Assembly: GCA_012839015.1 (NCBI GenBank)
Contig: DUOF01000050.1
Span: 1-14,924, forward strand
Length of the DNA stretch: 14,924 bases
Source of the DNA: a bacterium
GTDB lineage: Bacteria > Bacillota_I > Bacilli_A > RFN20 > DUOF01
Direction: 5' to 3'
The translations under genes were made by a program, and so were the position numbers. This document shows, one piece after another, positions 13,551 through 14,924 of the stretch; position 1 is the first letter of the stretch, and every line of letters begins with the position of its first letter. The notes under the pieces are model-generated. The model saw nothing but the letters and a program-made list of their open reading frames with translations, did no database searches and was not told the DNA's origin.

Positions 13551-13793
13551 CTATTCATAGTCTTCACGAACTTTTTTAAGGGCATCCTTTAAAGTTGTGT
13601 CGTTTTCTTTTGAATAAAGTGCTACTTCTTCGATATACTCATCAATAATTTGTAAGTTCTCTTGCATAGTATTAGTTACAGATTCTAGGTTAAGTGGGTT
13701 ACCACAGTTATGGCAATAATTGTGCCCCTCGATTACCTCGATTTCGCATTTACCACAGAACTTCTTATTATCTACACTCTTAACTCCGTACAT
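13551..13793 (-). CDS. Small zinc-ribbon protein
   Basis: An 80-aa protein with an N-terminal zinc ribbon: C13-x2-C16 (FCGKCE) and C27-x2-C30 (NYCHNCGNP), 10 residues apart. An acidic, probably helical tail follows (EEVALYSKENDTTLKDALKK). Such ribbons usually mediate protein or nucleic-acid contacts. Lying between two phosphoesterase paralogues, one base after the stop of the first and 11 nt before the second, it is a good candidate for a bridging subunit; this is inference. Its ribosome site (AAAAGGGGG) lies inside the end of the upstream gene. Confidence 0.8.
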   Translation of the reverse strand: MYGVKSVDNKKFCGKCEIEVIEGHNYCHNCGNPLNLESVTNTMQENLQIIDEYIEEVALYSKENDTTLKDALKKVREDYE

Positions 13794-13794
13794 A

Positions 13795-14739
13795 TTAACG
13801 GCCCCCTTTTATGATATTTTGTTTTTTATTTTTTTCTTCTAAAGCTTTCTTATAAGCACTCTTCTTAGAAACATTTCTTTGATAAGAAGGAACAAAGTCA
13901 TGAACAGTAAATAAAGGCATACCATTCTTGAACTCTACTTCGAAGAAGTGGTGTTGAGTAGGAGGGGTCTTAAAGTTATACATTTCTCCATAGCCACCCT
14001 TTTTCAAGAAGGCAGGTTCGATATAAATTCTCTTTATTTTTTTACTGATAGTTCCGTCTTCATTTAAAACACTAACTTCCTGTTCAAAACCTGCGCTTAT
14101 ATGCTTGTGACCAAATACATATAAATCGAAATTACCAAGACTATTATTACTGACATTAACAGCGCTGTTAATAATACGGGTTTCTTTTCTTCCACCTAAA
14201 CCACTTCCGTGACTACCAAAAATATTGAATTTCTCACCTTTGTCATTTTCGATAACTAAACTAAAGGAATCTTTAGCATATTTATCTTCAAGACCAAGGG
14301 CAAGATTCATTGGTAGTAATGGATTTAAGTCCGTTTCCTTGTCGGAACGGTACTCATGGTTACCTCTAGTAACAACTGCTATTTTATCCTTTATAGGATG
14401 TAAAAGAGAGATAGCGGTCATAACTTGATCTGAAGGAGAAATAGCTGCATCGTATATATCAGATTTGGAGTTCTTAAGCGCCATATCAAGTAAGTCACCC
14501 AAAACGATAACTACAGCATTAGGGGTTTTCTCGATTTTCTTAATATAATTCTTCAATAACTTCAAATCTGCTTCCTTACTCCCTATATGAGCATCAGTGA
14601 TGATGAATATTTGAAATTTTTCATCATCTACCTCATGTGAGAAATTAGGAATTTCACTAGAAGAAGCATCAATGATCGTTTGATATTTATCAGCGATCTT
14701 ATTAGCTTTTTCTAAGAATTTAGGACTAATCTTTGACAT
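13795..14739 (-). CDS. Calcineurin-like metallophosphoesterase
   Basis: A 314-aa two-metal phosphoesterase with all family motifs in order: D49-A-H51 (ITDAHIGS), GD82 (VLGDLLD), GN127H128E (TRGNHEYR), GSH177G and GH211KH213. It should be active as a phosphomonoesterase, phosphodiesterase or nuclease; the substrate cannot be read from sequence. The central part (KTPNAVVIVLGDLLDMALKN, PIKDKIAVVTRGNHEYR) resembles the phosphoesterases commonly found in Firmicute phages and prophage-like islands, from memory of the family. GTG 14748 is possible, but ATG 14739 has GAGGTG six bases upstream. It is the first gene of a three-gene operon with a zinc-ribbon protein and a dead paralogue of itself. Confidence 0.9.
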   Translation of the reverse strand: MSKISPKFLEKANKIADKYQTIIDASSSEIPNFSHEVDDEKFQIFIITDAHIGSKEADLKLLKNYIKKIEKTPNAVVIVLGDLLDMALKNSKSDIYDAAISPSDQVMTAISLLHPIKDKIAVVTRGNHEYRSDKETDLNPLLPMNLALGLEDKYAKDSFSLVIENDKGEKFNIFGSHGSGLGGRKETRIINSAVNVSNNSLGNFDLYVFGHKHISAGFEQEVSVLNEDGTISKKIKRIYIEPAFLKKGGYGEMYNFKTPPTQHHFFEVEFKNGMPLFTVHDFVPSYQRNVSKKSAYKKALEEKNKKQNIIKGGR

Positions 14740-14772
14740 ATAATACACCTCTTATTTTTCTTTGACAACTGC

Positions 14773-14801
14773 ATTATACCATAAGATACAAATGGAGTTA
14801 A
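14773..14801 (-). promoter_or_regulatory. Promoter of the phosphoesterase operon
   Basis: On the minus strand TTAACT (14801-14796), 17 nt, then TATAAT (14778-14773), with TGG in front making an extended -10 (TGGTATAAT). Transcription would start near 14766, giving a ~27-nt leader. Confidence 0.8.
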
Positions 14802-14924
14802 AGAAAAACTTTCTCAGGGCGCTAAATAACAAAATCATTTTACTTTTTCTGTCGACTTAATAAAAATAAAATAACTATTACATATTAGAAAATAAAATTC
14901 AATAATAAACTTATAAATAAAATA

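Noticed and set aside
14225..14428. 67-aa + strand ORF opposite the phosphoesterase
   Set aside because: It lies antisense within a gene with intact catalytic motifs and has no ribosome site or recognisable sequence.
14762..14790. + strand promoter (TTGACA, 17 nt, GATACA) leading out of the window
   Set aside because: The -10 is poor, no gene follows within the window, and the same bases contain a much better minus-strand promoter.

Overview
The window is an AT-rich piece of a low-GC Gram-positive chromosome. The order ffh, rpsP, khpA, rimM, trmD, rplS, lepB, rbgA, rnhB is the familiar SRP / 30S maturation / tRNA-modification / L19 cluster of Bacillota and their wall-less relatives. Small proteins of the Asp23/Gls24, KhpA and RbgA types point to the Bacilli or Mycoplasmatota side. 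All recognised genes read through with the standard code: Trp is TGG and TGA occurs only as a terminal codon. A genus cannot be named from the sequence alone.

Region 1 (1-6976, all + strand) is housekeeping. It starts inside ffh, then has an Asp23/Gls24-family gene and an M24 Xaa-Pro peptidase. A textbook sigma-A promoter (TTGACA-17-TAGAAT) drives rpsP-khpA. An intrinsic terminator/attenuator precedes rimM-trmD (overlapping by ATGA) and a small membrane protein. After another terminator comes a separate promoter with a structured leader for rplS, then a strong GAAA-loop terminator. The last block is lepB-rbgA-rnhB, with rbgA and rnhB overlapping. These genes serve SRP-dependent secretion and signal-peptide cleavage, ribosome assembly, tRNA m1G37 methylation and RNase HII activity.

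Region 2 (7024-12600) is accessory. It begins with a minus-strand UPF0316-like membrane protein. A divergent two-gene operon follows, encoding two full-length paralogues: the second carries a zinc-peptidase HExxH motif (HERRH) and the first has lost every ligand. After a terminator there is a 412-nt gap holding a repeat-rich minus-strand micro-ORF with 12 Cys in 34 residues behind a strong Shine-Dalgarno. Next comes a DUF4430 protein paired with an ECF-transporter S component. An eroded hppA (membrane pyrophosphatase) pseudogene keeps only its two ends. An 87-aa orphan ORF closes the region.

Region 3 (12569-14801, minus strand) is a three-gene operon from one promoter. It encodes an intact calcineurin-like metallophosphoesterase, an 80-aa four-Cys zinc-ribbon protein, and a second metallophosphoesterase in which all metal-binding motifs are substituted. 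The window therefore holds two unrelated operons that each pair a plausible enzyme with a catalytically dead paralogue. This is the most interesting pattern here. The last ~120 nt (14802-14924) are AT-rich and show nothing I can name. No tRNA, rRNA, CRISPR array, integrase or insertion sequence was seen.
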